The notes under the pieces were generated by a model. The model had not been told where the DNA came from. It saw only the letters and a program-made list of their open reading frames with translations, and made no database searches. Made by a program: the position numbers and the translations under genes. From Bacteroidales bacterium (GTDB taxonomy: Bacteria > Bacteroidota > Bacteroidia > Bacteroidales > UBA932), in NCBI GenBank assembly GCA_017504965.1, contig JAFVQD010000020.1, forward strand, positions 1-64,000: a stretch of DNA of 64,000 nucleotides, written 5' to 3'. Below are positions 1-7,582 of the stretch, piece after piece. Every line of letters starts with the position of its first letter. Within the stretch, counting starts at the first letter, position 1.

Positions 1-76
1 GGTTGATGTAGAACAGTATGGCAAAGGTGCTGCGACGCTTTGTGTTTTGGTTCTCTGTATTCTTGTTTGCTTTCAT
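1..76 (-). CDS. Second tyrosine recombinase, N-terminus only (runs off the left edge)
   Basis: Reading the minus strand from an ATG at 74-76 gives 25 uninterrupted residues up to the window edge. They end in RRSTFAILFYIN, the usual opening of the arm-binding domain of Bacteroidota phage-type integrases (compare VSFYLKK in the complete integrase just upstream). The ATG lies 21 bases after the stop of that integrase, so the two would be co-transcribed. Paired integrases are common on Bacteroidota mobile elements. Only the first 25 residues are visible, so the family call rests on this short motif and the context. Confidence 0.6.
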   Translation of the reverse strand, partial: MKANKNTENQNTKRRSTFAILFYIN

Positions 77-97
77 ATATAGTCGTTTTAATGGTTA

Positions 98-1321
98 TCA
101 AATGGCGATTGTAAAGCGTTCACTAATCTTGCTGTCGAGCCTTTTAGTGTCGGCATCAATCTTTTCATCGGTTACTTTGGCATAAATCTGAGTGGTGTCA
201 ACTCGTGTATGCCCCAGCATTTTACTGACTGTTTCCAATGGTACACCATGCGAGAGTGTAATCTCCGTAGCGTATGTATGCCTGGCCGCATGAAAGACGA
301 TTCTACGGTTGATACCGCATTTGGCAGCAATTGTCTTCAGGTATTTATTCACATCGGAATTGCTGTACATAGGCAACAGCTTTCCGTTTGGCTCTACATC
401 ACGATACTTATTAAGTATATGTAGTGGAACTTCAAGAAGCGGAACCTCATACTCGACCTTTGTCTTTTTACGGGAGGTGCGTATCCACAATGTGCCGTTC
501 TCATCCGTAACCAAATCATCTTTGGTCAGCAGACACATATCTCCATAAGATATTCCGGTGTAGCAAGAGAAGAGGAACAAGTCACGAATGATATAGAGCC
601 TTGCATTATGCAATGGTGTTGTCATAATCGATTCCAATTCCTCAGCCGTGAGATATTTCTGTTTCCACTGTGGACGCTCAGGCTCATAACCCCAAAATGG
701 ATTGAAGGTAAGAATACCGTCTGCTACAGCTTCATTGACAATGGTTCTGAAGGATGTTGTTAAATTGACAATAGAACTGAGAGCCAAATGGCAGTCGGTC
801 CGTAAGTGAAGGTCATACTTCTCGATAAACGAACGATCCAATGCCGTAAAGGGAATATCGGTCAGTTTGTACTTCTCATTGAGGAATTTCTCTACATGCA
901 TATAGGCATACTTGTAAGCACGAAGAGAACCTGCGACACGGTTCACACCTACACGCTTCTCGAAGTTATTGATGAATGTACGGAAATAACTCATCAAGGT
1001 CTGCTGTCCCGAAGCCATACCCAAAAGCAGGCACTTGACATCTTCGGCAGTTACTCCTTCTCGTATTGCCGATTGTTCTTGATAGATATGTAGAGCCGAG
1101 GCTCTAATCTCGTCTAACTGACGATTGATTTCGCGTGCTGCGACACTCTTACCCGTAGCACGACCTGAGTGCCACATCGTGTGTAGCACAGACATCTTAA
1201 CGCTGAATGCCGCTTCGGAGTACTTACCGACATACAACCTTGCCATTACGGGGCAGTTCCCTTTGGCATCTGCTTCGCTCTTTTTGAGGTAGAACGACAC
1301 CTTTACATCTGCCTGATTCAT
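98..1321 (-). CDS. Tyrosine recombinase (IntDOT-like integrase)
   Basis: A 407-residue site-specific recombinase. The order is arm-type DNA-binding domain (about 5-90), SAM-like core-binding domain (about 105-215) and catalytic domain (about 222-390). The catalytic HxxR is H344/R347 in HAARH, followed by H371 in LGHTRVDTTQIY and the nucleophile Y380. The first catalytic arginine, normally in TGLR, is replaced: the sequence reads YTGISYGD, with Ser258. IntDOT of the Bacteroides element CTnDOT also has serine at this place. The gene transcribes toward the left edge into a second integrase. This suggests that the element body lies to the left and that its end lies between here and the barrel gene at 1735. 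Mobilisation of this copy is inferred, not shown. Confidence 0.93.
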   Translation of the reverse strand: MNQADVKVSFYLKKSEADAKGNCPVMARLYVGKYSEAAFSVKMSVLHTMWHSGRATGKSVAAREINRQLDEIRASALHIYQEQSAIREGVTAEDVKCLLLGMASGQQTLMSYFRTFINNFEKRVGVNRVAGSLRAYKYAYMHVEKFLNEKYKLTDIPFTALDRSFIEKYDLHLRTDCHLALSSIVNLTTSFRTIVNEAVADGILTFNPFWGYEPERPQWKQKYLTAEELESIMTTPLHNARLYIIRDLFLFSCYTGISYGDMCLLTKDDLVTDENGTLWIRTSRKKTKVEYEVPLLEVPLHILNKYRDVEPNGKLLPMYSNSDVNKYLKTIAAKCGINRRIVFHAARHTYATEITLSHGVPLETVSKMLGHTRVDTTQIYAKVTDEKIDADTKRLDSKISERFTIAI

Positions 1322-1594
1322 AACTCATTTCTTTGGTTGCAAAAATAAATTTTACGGAGTTAATGAATGGCATGTAGAATGTAGCGGAACAAGGCAACAA
1401 GTACTTGACTATTAATCTCATTCTCGTATTTTTCTTCCAACGAGAAAAAATGATTACCTTTGTCAGTGCAATGATAGATAAAACAAGCGTTCTTTGTGGC
1501 TATTGTAGGGTATGTGCAAGAGATTAAAGATGCTGTTTTTACCAACTTTCCCTTCTATAAAAAGGCAACGGATAGGTAGCAATTCTTTCTCTAA

Positions 1595-1667
1595 TACCCA
1601 CCATATACGGCTATTTCTGCCGAAATTAGAAATATGGCGGGGTAACACAAAAATGGTATATGTACCA
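1595..1667. repeat. Nested inverted repeats upstream of the integrase
   Basis: The outer arms are TACCCACCATAT (1595-1606) and ATATGGCGGGGTA (1632-1644), which pair apart from one mismatch and one extra base. Inside them CTATTTC (1611-1617) and GAAATTAG (1622-1629) form a hairpin with a TGCC loop. Just right, TGGTA (1654-1658) and TACCA (1663-1667) form a third hairpin. Such symmetry fits a recombinase or regulator binding region; it could also be a transcript structure. Function is inferred. Confidence 0.5.
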
Positions 1668-1718
1668 ACCACTTATCACATTTTGCCCTCATTCTGCCAT
1701 TTTTACGCAAGTTCTTGC

Positions 1719-1726
1719 TATATTTG
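1719..1726 (+). promoter_or_regulatory. TAnnTTTG promoter element for the first barrel gene
   Basis: TATATTTG matches the Bacteroidota -7 consensus exactly. It lies 8 bases before the ATG at 1735, so the transcript leader would be close to zero. No clear -33 TTTG is present at the usual 19-base spacing. Confidence 0.5.
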
Positions 1727-1734
1727 TAGAGAAT

Positions 1735-2229
1735 ATGAAGAAAAAAACTCTCATAATATTGGCACTTGCTCTGCTGCTGGGTTCGTGGAATCTTAGCAGT
1801 CAGACCAGATTTGGAATAAAAGGTGGATACAGTCACCCCGCCGGTTATAATGCCGGGGTGGCTGTATGCTTTAATATGCCCCTGGGTTTTGCCATACAGC
1901 CAGAGCTGGCCTATGTGTTCACAAAAGTGCCGGCTGCAGGATTCGGCTATATAAAAAGTGGTAATATAGAACTCCCTGTAGGGATTCAGTATGGACTAGA
2001 TCTGATACTTCTCAGACCTTTCGTGGAGGTGACACCTTTTATAGGGTGTGCTGTGAAGAGGTATTCAGATACCCAGAATATATTCGATTATGGTGTCGGA
2101 GTGGGTGGTGGTCTCGATATATGGAGACTGCAGGTCAATGCCAGATATAAGTGGAGCTTCGCCGATGTGGTGACTTACCGTGAGAGCAAGCATAAAGGAT
2201 TTGAAATATCCCTCGCCTTTTTCTTCTGA
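1735..2229 (+). CDS. Small outer-membrane beta-barrel protein (paralog 1)
   Basis: A protein of 164 residues with a signal peptide (MKKKTLIILALALLL to about residue 22) followed by alternating amphipathic strands that open RFGIKGGYSHPAG and end in an aromatic residue (SLAFFF). This fits the porin-like OMP_b-brl_2 family. The ATG at 1735 was chosen because it starts a proper signal peptide; an upstream in-frame start at 1660 would place a non-signal extension before it. It is a shorter relative of the protein at 2585: both share a YGVGxGxGxDIWxLQ segment and the same C-terminal signature. It heads a tight run with thioredoxin, the second barrel and the prenyl synthase. Cargo or function is unknown. 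Confidence 0.82.
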   Translation: MKKKTLIILALALLLGSWNLSSQTRFGIKGGYSHPAGYNAGVAVCFNMPLGFAIQPELAYVFTKVPAAGFGYIKSGNIELPVGIQYGLDLILLRPFVEVTPFIGCAVKRYSDTQNIFDYGVGVGGGLDIWRLQVNARYKWSFADVVTYRESKHKGFEISLAFFF

Positions 2230-2258
2230 TTATTAACAATTAAAAATAAATTACTATT

Positions 2259-2570
2259 ATGACAGCAATTACTGACACAAATTTTGATGAACTTGTATTG
2301 AAATCTGATGTTCCTGTACTGGTTGATTTTTGGGCACCCTGGTGTGGACCTTGCCGTATGATTACCCCTATCGTGGAGGAGTTGGCAGCAGAGTACGAAG
2401 GCAAATACCTTATCGCCAAATGCAACGTGGACGACTGCTCGGAGATCCCTATGAAATACGGTATCAGAAACATCCCTACACTTCTTTTCTTTAAAGGTGG
2501 TGAACTTAAGGACAAACTTGTAGGTGCTACCAACAAGTCAGCTATCGTAGAGAAATTGAATTCACTTTAA
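2259..2570 (+). CDS. trxA: Thioredoxin
   Basis: A 103-residue thioredoxin with the redox motif WAPWCGPC and the cis-proline stretch RNIPTLLFF. It is the usual length of a free cytoplasmic thioredoxin and has no signal peptide or membrane anchor. It would reduce protein disulfides using electrons from thioredoxin reductase, which is not in this window. It sits between two related outer-membrane barrel genes, 29 bases after the first and 14 before the second. Co-transcription is therefore likely, though a functional link to the barrels is only a guess. Confidence 0.96.
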   Translation: MTAITDTNFDELVLKSDVPVLVDFWAPWCGPCRMITPIVEELAAEYEGKYLIAKCNVDDCSEIPMKYGIRNIPTLLFFKGGELKDKLVGATNKSAIVEKLNSL

Positions 2571-2584
2571 AAACAAATATTATT

Positions 2585-3250
2585 ATGAAAAAGATTTTAA
2601 GTTTTTTGACTATCTGTGTTGTAGCTCTTTCCATTAGTCTTCCAGCTAATGCACAGGTGAAATTTGGTGTGAAAGGTGGTCTTAACCTTACTAATCTTTC
2701 TGGTGATGTGGTGGCAGATATTAAGGATGCTCTCTCCACTTATACCGGTTTTAATGTAGGTGTGGCCCTTAATGTAGGTTTACCTTTCGGTTTGGCTATC
2801 CAGCCTGAAGTGCTGTACAGTCAGAGCGGTGCTAAAATTACCGAGACCCTCCCTTTGCTTGGTGATATGGCAGCTATCGTATCGGTAGGTTCAATCCAGA
2901 TCCCTGTAGGTATCCAGTGGGGTATCGAAGTAGGTCCTGTAAGACCTTTTGTACAGGCCGTTCCTTATATCAGCTTCCCTATTTCCCACGTATCTAAGAT
3001 AGATGTAGGTGGAGAGATCTCTAAAACGGAACTTGCAAATGATCTTTTCAGCTCATTTGATTATGGTGTCGGTCTGGGTGCCGGTGTGGATATCTGGAAA
3101 CTTCAGGCATCCCTCAAATATAACTGGGCACTTGGAAGCTTCGTGAAAGTAAATGAGCAGAATACTCAGGAGATTATCGACCAATTGGGTGTGGATCTTA
3201 AAGGTACCAAACTTTCAGGTCTTGAGGTCTCAGTAGCATTCTTCTTTTAG
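2585..3250 (+). CDS. Outer-membrane beta-barrel protein (paralog 2)
   Basis: A protein of 221 residues with a clear signal peptide ending in ANA-QVKFG. The mature part is a small barrel: KFGVKGGLNLTNLSGDV at the start, repeated glycine-rich strands, and a C-terminal SGLEVSVAFFF with the terminal phenylalanine favoured by the BAM machinery. It belongs to the same OMP_b-brl_2 type as the 1735 gene and is longer by extra loops (for example around residues 95-110 and 140-160). It lies in the same run, 14 bases after trxA and 5 before the prenyl synthase. The specific function is unknown; such proteins are often named porin family or PorT family. Confidence 0.85.
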   Translation: MKKILSFLTICVVALSISLPANAQVKFGVKGGLNLTNLSGDVVADIKDALSTYTGFNVGVALNVGLPFGLAIQPEVLYSQSGAKITETLPLLGDMAAIVSVGSIQIPVGIQWGIEVGPVRPFVQAVPYISFPISHVSKIDVGGEISKTELANDLFSSFDYGVGLGAGVDIWKLQASLKYNWALGSFVKVNEQNTQEIIDQLGVDLKGTKLSGLEVSVAFFF

Positions 3251-3255
3251 ACATT

Positions 3256-4260
3256 ATGACTCAGGCAGTAGCAAATATAAATGAGATACAGTCTGCCTTA
3301 GGCAAGGAGTGGACAGATTTGAGGTCGTATATCAGGGAGATCCTTGATTCCGAGATCGGTCTGCTCAATAGGATAAATGAGCATCTTTTCCTCTCATCGG
3401 GAAAGATGCTCCGTCCTATGCTTTCCCTCCTGGTATCCAGGGCTTGTGGGGCCAATAACCCCTCTGTCTCATTGGTTTGTGCTGCAGCCTCGGAGATGAT
3501 ACATACAGCGACCCTTCTTCACGATGATGTGGTGGATGAGAGTATGTACAGACGGGGCAAAATCACTGTAAATGCCCTTTTCTCCCCCGGGGCATCTCTT
3601 TTAATGGGGGATTTCTGGCTTGCCAGGGCGATCAAACTTATCGTATCCCACAAATGTGACTACCGCATCATCTCACTGTTTTCCCAGACCATAGAGGATC
3701 TGTCCGAGGGTGAGATGCTCCAGATGCAGAGGGCAGATGACTGCACTACCACATTTGATGACTATACCGCCATTATCTATAGAAAGACTGCAAGCCTTTT
3801 CATCTCCTCTATGTGCACTGTGGCGGTGGCCGAAGGTGCCTCCAAAGAGGTGGAGGAGGGGATAAGAAAGTTTGCACACTGTCTCGGTATCTCGTTCCAG
3901 ATGAGGGATGATATACTCGATTATTCAGCCACCATCCAGGACGGAAAGGATGTGGGCTCAGATTTGGCAGAGAGAAAAATCACACTCCCACTTCTGTGCG
4001 CTTTCGAAAACTGCCCTGAGAAAGAGGGGTATATCAGGTCTCTGATGAGGGATATAGATGTCACCAAAGGGGCAGACCAGACCCGAAACACAGAGATAAT
4101 AAAAGAAGTGCGCCAGTATGTCCTTGATAACAACGGCGTACAATCTGCCAAGCTTCGTCTTAACGACTATATCTCCACCTCTGTCGACTCTCTATCGGTT
4201 CTCCCCGATACACCATACAGAGGCTACATCGCCTCTATAGCACAAATTTTAAGTATGTGA
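3256..4260 (+). CDS. ispB: Polyprenyl diphosphate synthase
   Basis: A 334-residue trans-isoprenyl diphosphate synthase. The two aspartate-rich magnesium sites are visible: LLHDDVVDES near residue 90 and MRDDILDY near residue 216. It condenses isopentenyl diphosphate units onto an allylic primer. Length and form fit the long-chain (octaprenyl/heptaprenyl) class that supplies the menaquinone side chain, but chain length cannot be read from the sequence here. It follows the barrel gene by 5 bases, so it is probably in the same transcript. Its 3' end overlaps the convergent trmB by 26 bases. Confidence 0.92.
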   Translation: MTQAVANINEIQSALGKEWTDLRSYIREILDSEIGLLNRINEHLFLSSGKMLRPMLSLLVSRACGANNPSVSLVCAAASEMIHTATLLHDDVVDESMYRRGKITVNALFSPGASLLMGDFWLARAIKLIVSHKCDYRIISLFSQTIEDLSEGEMLQMQRADDCTTTFDDYTAIIYRKTASLFISSMCTVAVAEGASKEVEEGIRKFAHCLGISFQMRDDILDYSATIQDGKDVGSDLAERKITLPLLCAFENCPEKEGYIRSLMRDIDVTKGADQTRNTEIIKEVRQYVLDNNGVQSAKLRLNDYISTSVDSLSVLPDTPYRGYIASIAQILSM

Positions 4261-4903
4261 TAGGCATCCCTTTGGCGAGGAATTGTGACTCGTAGAAGGT
4301 CTTGATGGATGTAATTTCCTCTGCGACGTGACTCTCAGGGGCGTAGATGTCGTTGTTCGCCTCGAGCAGCTTGTGCCCGCCCTCCCGGATGACCTCCAGG
4401 GTAGATTCGTGCAGCAGAATACTGTCTGTCTTGAGATGTATGATGCCGTCAGGCTTCAGGAATGTTTTGTATTTGGCCAGGAACTGATGGCTGGTGAGTC
4501 TCTTTTTCGGCTTGTTTGGCTGGGGATCTGCAAAGGTGACCCATATCTCAGAGACCTCATTTTCTGCGAAGAGGGAGGTGATGAATTCTATTCTGGTTCG
4601 GAGAAATGCGACATTCGGGAGTGCATTCTCTGTGGCATATTTGGCCCCTTTCCAGAGTCGGGCCCCTTTGATATCGACACCGATGAAGTTTTTGTCGGGG
4701 TTCCTCTGTGACAATGCGATAGTATACTCACCCTTGCCACATCCAAGTTCGAGGACGATAGGGTTCTGGTTCTTGAACACCTTTTCGTGCCAGTGCCCCT
4801 TGATAGGGTGGTCCTTTCCGAGTACCTCCTCAGTAGTGGGCTGGATGAGACATTCAAATGTAAGGTTTTCTCTGAATTTTCTGATTTTATCTTTTCCGCT
4901 CAT
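4235..4903 (-). CDS. trmB: tRNA (guanine-N7-)-methyltransferase
   Basis: A 222-residue SAM-dependent methyltransferase that makes m7G46 in the variable loop of tRNA. The SAM-binding motif I is VLELGCGKGEY (50-60). The family signature, usually FPDPWPKKRH, is here FADPQPNKPKKR (124-135), the form with an insertion seen in Bacteroidota. It is the last gene of a six-gene minus-strand run. Its start overlaps the end of gldH by 17 bases, pointing to translational coupling. Confidence 0.94.
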   Translation of the reverse strand: MSGKDKIRKFRENLTFECLIQPTTEEVLGKDHPIKGHWHEKVFKNQNPIVLELGCGKGEYTIALSQRNPDKNFIGVDIKGARLWKGAKYATENALPNVAFLRTRIEFITSLFAENEVSEIWVTFADPQPNKPKKRLTSHQFLAKYKTFLKPDGIIHLKTDSILLHESTLEVIREGGHKLLEANNDIYAPESHVAEEITSIKTFYESQFLAKGMPITYLKFVL

Positions 4904-5375
4904 TTTCTCTGCAGTTAATTCCTATTTCGTGTATTCCTTTTATAATGTGGTCCCCTCCATCCCTGTTGAGGATAACCATCTTTATACCACAAATCCCATC
5001 TCCGGCAGGGGTGTAGTCATCACTCCATTCCCATACCATATCGTACACCCCATTCTGGGACGAGCTTTTCCGGACACCGCTTTTGAGGATCCGGTCTGCT
5101 GGGATGCCCACTCTGTATATCTCGACATCAGTGGAGTCGTGCATCAGATGTATCTCGGCATTTATGGTGGGCGAGATGAAGCTCTTGTCTGTCCGGGTAG
5201 CGAAGCTTATGGTGTGTGGGATACCTCCGGTCATACTGACTTCGAACAGTAGGGTGTCACGTGTGTCGTATCCCTCCCTGTCCAGCTTCTGATAGTCGTA
5301 GTCCATCTTGGGGGCGCTGCATCCGAAGATGAATATGACTGAAAGTAACGATATGACTCCCCACACTCTATTCAT
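4887..5375 (-). CDS. gldH: Gliding motility lipoprotein GldH
   Basis: A lipoprotein of 162 residues. The ATG at 5375 gives a textbook lipoprotein signal with lipobox IFGC, the lipidated cysteine at residue 19. A longer in-frame reading upstream lies inside ricT and has no signal. The body matches the GldH family by length, by its strand-rich acidic character and by its fixed place between ricT and trmB. In gliding flavobacteria GldH supports the motility machinery. Many non-gliding Bacteroidales keep the gene, so an envelope role is more likely here; no other gld genes are in the window. It overlaps ricT by 8 bases and trmB by 17. Confidence 0.82.
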   Translation of the reverse strand: MNRVWGVISLLSVIFIFGCSAPKMDYDYQKLDREGYDTRDTLLFEVSMTGGIPHTISFATRTDKSFISPTINAEIHLMHDSTDVEIYRVGIPADRILKSGVRKSSSQNGVYDMVWEWSDDYTPAGDGICGIKMVILNRDGGDHIIKGIHEIGINCRENERKR

Positions 5376-6537
5376 TGGGCTGATTCTGACGCTTCTTGTG
5401 GTTATGTCTCTTGTTGTGGTGGTTCTTTTTATTCCCTTTGCCCCTCTTCTCTTTGTCGAATCTGTCGATATTCTCGTCTCCCACTGCAGTGACGAATTCA
5501 TTGACCTTTTCGGAAGAGGAGTTCTCCTTGATGGATGGGGCCTTGATCCCTTTGCGGTTCATATGGATAATGTTCTTTACCTCGCGTGAGTCGAGGGGGA
5601 AGATATTGGTCATATTCCCCTTCTCATAGGAGAACCACATCGTATCCTTCAGGATATTTGTCTTTACGAGGTATGCATCGCCATCTTCCAGCTCGAGTGG
5701 TGCCACTACGTGTGGCATCTTGCTCTGGGCCTCACTGTATACAGCAGCTTCGTAGTTTATGCAGCATTTGAGTTTGCCACACTGTCCGGCAAGTTTCTGA
5801 GGGTTGAGAGAGAGGTCCTGACAGCGTGCTGCCTGTGTGGTGATGGAGTGGAAGCTTGAGATGTAGTTTGAACAGCACAGTGCCCTTCCGCATACACCCA
5901 GACCGCCGATAAGACCGGCCTCCTGACGGGCCCCGATCTGCTTCATCTCGATGCGGATCCTGAACTCCTCGGCGAATACTTTGATGAGCTGACGGAAGTC
6001 CACCCTCTCATCTGCGATATAGTAGAATATGGCTTTGGTGCCGTCACCCTGAAACTCCACATCACCTATTTTCATATTGAGCCCCATACTGGCCGCTATC
6101 TGGCGTGAGCGTGTCATAGTCTTGTGCTCTCTGGCGATAGCCTCCTGCCATCTCTCGATGTCGAGAGCCTTGGCTTTTCGGTATACTTTTCTGAATTCGT
6201 ATGTCTTGTAGTCGAGGTTGTGTCTGTTCATCTGAAGTGCGACCATCGGGCCCTGAAGTGTGACGATTCCCACATCGTGACCGGTGGTAGCCTCCACAAC
6301 GACGATATCCCCCTCTTTTAGGAGCTGTCCGGAGGTGTTCCTGTAGTACATCTTTCTGGTGTTCTTGAAGCGAACCTCATAAAGATCCTTTACATCTTTC
6401 TGCGATATGCCGTCCAGCCAGTTGAATACACTGAGTTTGCAGCAGCTGGTGTCGTAATCACATATCAGTTCTCCCTGTGGGGTCCTCTCTGTAGAACAAC
6501 CCCTCAAACAGTCGTATACTATTTTCTTCTCTTCCAT
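5368..6537 (-). CDS. ricT: RicT/YaaT-type PSP1-domain protein
   Basis: A 389-residue PSP1-domain protein. The hallmark cysteine region is present: GVCGRALCCSNY with C216, C221 and C222, then C239, and GQCGKLKCCINYE with C253, C258 and C259. There is also an N-terminal cluster (C10, C14, C26, C32, C33) that may bind an iron-sulfur centre. In Bacillus, RicT (YaaT) works with RicA and RicF in RNA processing; no RicA or RicF gene is here. The C-terminal 30 residues are a Lys/Asn/His-rich, probably disordered tail that could bind nucleic acid. It lies between holB and gldH, 11 bases downstream of holB. Confidence 0.88.
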   Translation of the reverse strand: MEEKKIVYDCLRGCSTERTPQGELICDYDTSCCKLSVFNWLDGISQKDVKDLYEVRFKNTRKMYYRNTSGQLLKEGDIVVVEATTGHDVGIVTLQGPMVALQMNRHNLDYKTYEFRKVYRKAKALDIERWQEAIAREHKTMTRSRQIAASMGLNMKIGDVEFQGDGTKAIFYYIADERVDFRQLIKVFAEEFRIRIEMKQIGARQEAGLIGGLGVCGRALCCSNYISSFHSITTQAARCQDLSLNPQKLAGQCGKLKCCINYEAAVYSEAQSKMPHVVAPLELEDGDAYLVKTNILKDTMWFSYEKGNMTNIFPLDSREVKNIIHMNRKGIKAPSIKENSSSEKVNEFVTAVGDENIDRFDKEKRGKGNKKNHHNKRHNHKKRQNQPNE

Positions 6538-6548
6538 ATATGATGATT

Positions 6549-7571
6549 TTATATAGATACAAACAATAAATTGGTCAGGTTACAGAAGACCATCTTGGCA
6601 TTGGCATTACTCTCCACGGCACCTCTCGCCCCTTCAAAGTGATTGAAGGCCTTCTCGAAAAATGGTTCAGGAATCGCTTTGGCCAGTGTGTTTATTGTCT
6701 GTGATTCTTCCTGGTTAATATTTGCTATGTGGGCCAGACCGTGTTTGGTCAGCCATATTTTTCTTAAAAATGATGTGCTGTATCTGCAGAACTCCTTCTG
6801 TCTCTCCCTCCCCAGATTCACTATCTCCTCATTCTGGTCAAGCATAGCCGAGAGATTTTTGGATATGCAGTTGGAGAGGAGTTCAGATATTATCGGAAAA
6901 TAAACCGATACTCCATCCTGTATCATAGAGGTCTCCACCGGAAGCATATGTACCTGCAAACAGCGTGAACGGATCGTGTTTATCACCTTCTCCGGAGAGT
7001 GTGTCACCAATAGGAAATATGTCCCTGCAAAGGGCTCCTCTACCATCTTCAGAAGTTTGTTGGCCGCATCCTGGGACATCCTCTCGGGGAGGTATATTAT
7101 AATGTATTTGTTCCCCCCTTCGTATGATCTCATATTGGTCTTGGAGAGGATCTCTTTAGCCTCTGCTACCGATATATTCCCCACTTTGTCCTCTATCCCC
7201 AGCTCCCTATTGAGGATCTCTTCAGTAAAATAGGGGTTTTTCAGGAGCATCTCCCTCCACACAGGGAGAAATGTATCACTCACAGGCTTTTTCTCGCTTC
7301 CCGATTTGGAGGTGACGTTTACGGGGAACACGAAGTGCATATCGGGGTGGATAAGTTTCTGGAACTTATTGCATTCAGGGCATACTCCGCAGGAGTCTCC
7401 ACCCTCCTTGTGCGGGCAGGACATATATTGCGCCAGCGCAATGGCCAGAGCCACCCCTCCCCAGCCATCATCCTCGATGAGCATCAGGGCGTGGGGGACC
7501 CTCCCTTCATCTACCATCGATGCGAGTTTCCCCTTCAATACTTCGTTACCTATGAGCTCTTTAAATTGCAT
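6549..7571 (-). CDS. holB: DNA polymerase III clamp-loader subunit delta prime
   Basis: A 340-residue AAA+ clamp-loader family protein. The zinc module is seen as C52, C61, C64 and C67 (CPHKEGG..CGVCPEC), and the SRC motif occurs in NTIRSRCLQVH. The P-loop position reads EDDGWGGVALA (33-43) and lacks the GKT needed for ATP binding, which is expected for delta prime, the non-hydrolysing stator subunit. The gene sits 11 bases after the U32 gene and 11 before ricT on the same strand. Confidence in delta prime rather than gamma/tau comes from the lost P-loop and the length. Confidence 0.9.
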   Translation of the reverse strand: MQFKELIGNEVLKGKLASMVDEGRVPHALMLIEDDGWGGVALAIALAQYMSCPHKEGGDSCGVCPECNKFQKLIHPDMHFVFPVNVTSKSGSEKKPVSDTFLPVWREMLLKNPYFTEEILNRELGIEDKVGNISVAEAKEILSKTNMRSYEGGNKYIIIYLPERMSQDAANKLLKMVEEPFAGTYFLLVTHSPEKVINTIRSRCLQVHMLPVETSMIQDGVSVYFPIISELLSNCISKNLSAMLDQNEEIVNLGRERQKEFCRYSTSFLRKIWLTKHGLAHIANINQEESQTINTLAKAIPEPFFEKAFNHFEGARGAVESNANAKMVFCNLTNLLFVSI

Positions 7572-7582
7572 ATGCGAATATA

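Larger units (their letters stand above)
1322..1734. other. Non-coding junction between integrase and chromosomal genes
   Basis: This 413-base stretch has no convincing gene; the short ORFs in it lack family features. It holds an AT-rich integrase upstream region (1322-1460). It also holds a nested inverted repeat at 1595-1644 and a small perfect hairpin at 1654-1667. A TAnnTTTG promoter element for the next gene sits at 1719-1726. No tRNA is present. If the integrases belong to an integrated element, its end and attachment site should lie here, but no core repeat can be identified without the other end. Confidence 0.5.

Noticed and set aside
1360..1672. Short overlapping frames in the integrase junction
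   Set aside because: No start-site context, no family features and mutual overlap on both strands; the region is better seen as non-coding.
1322..1734. A tRNA gene as the element's insertion target
   Set aside because: I looked for cloverleaf arms and a TTC-type T loop and found none. The target must be something else or lie outside the window.
4494..5252. 252-residue open frame on the plus strand
   Set aside because: It runs antisense to trmB and gldH, both with clear family features, and has no signal, domain or sensible start context.
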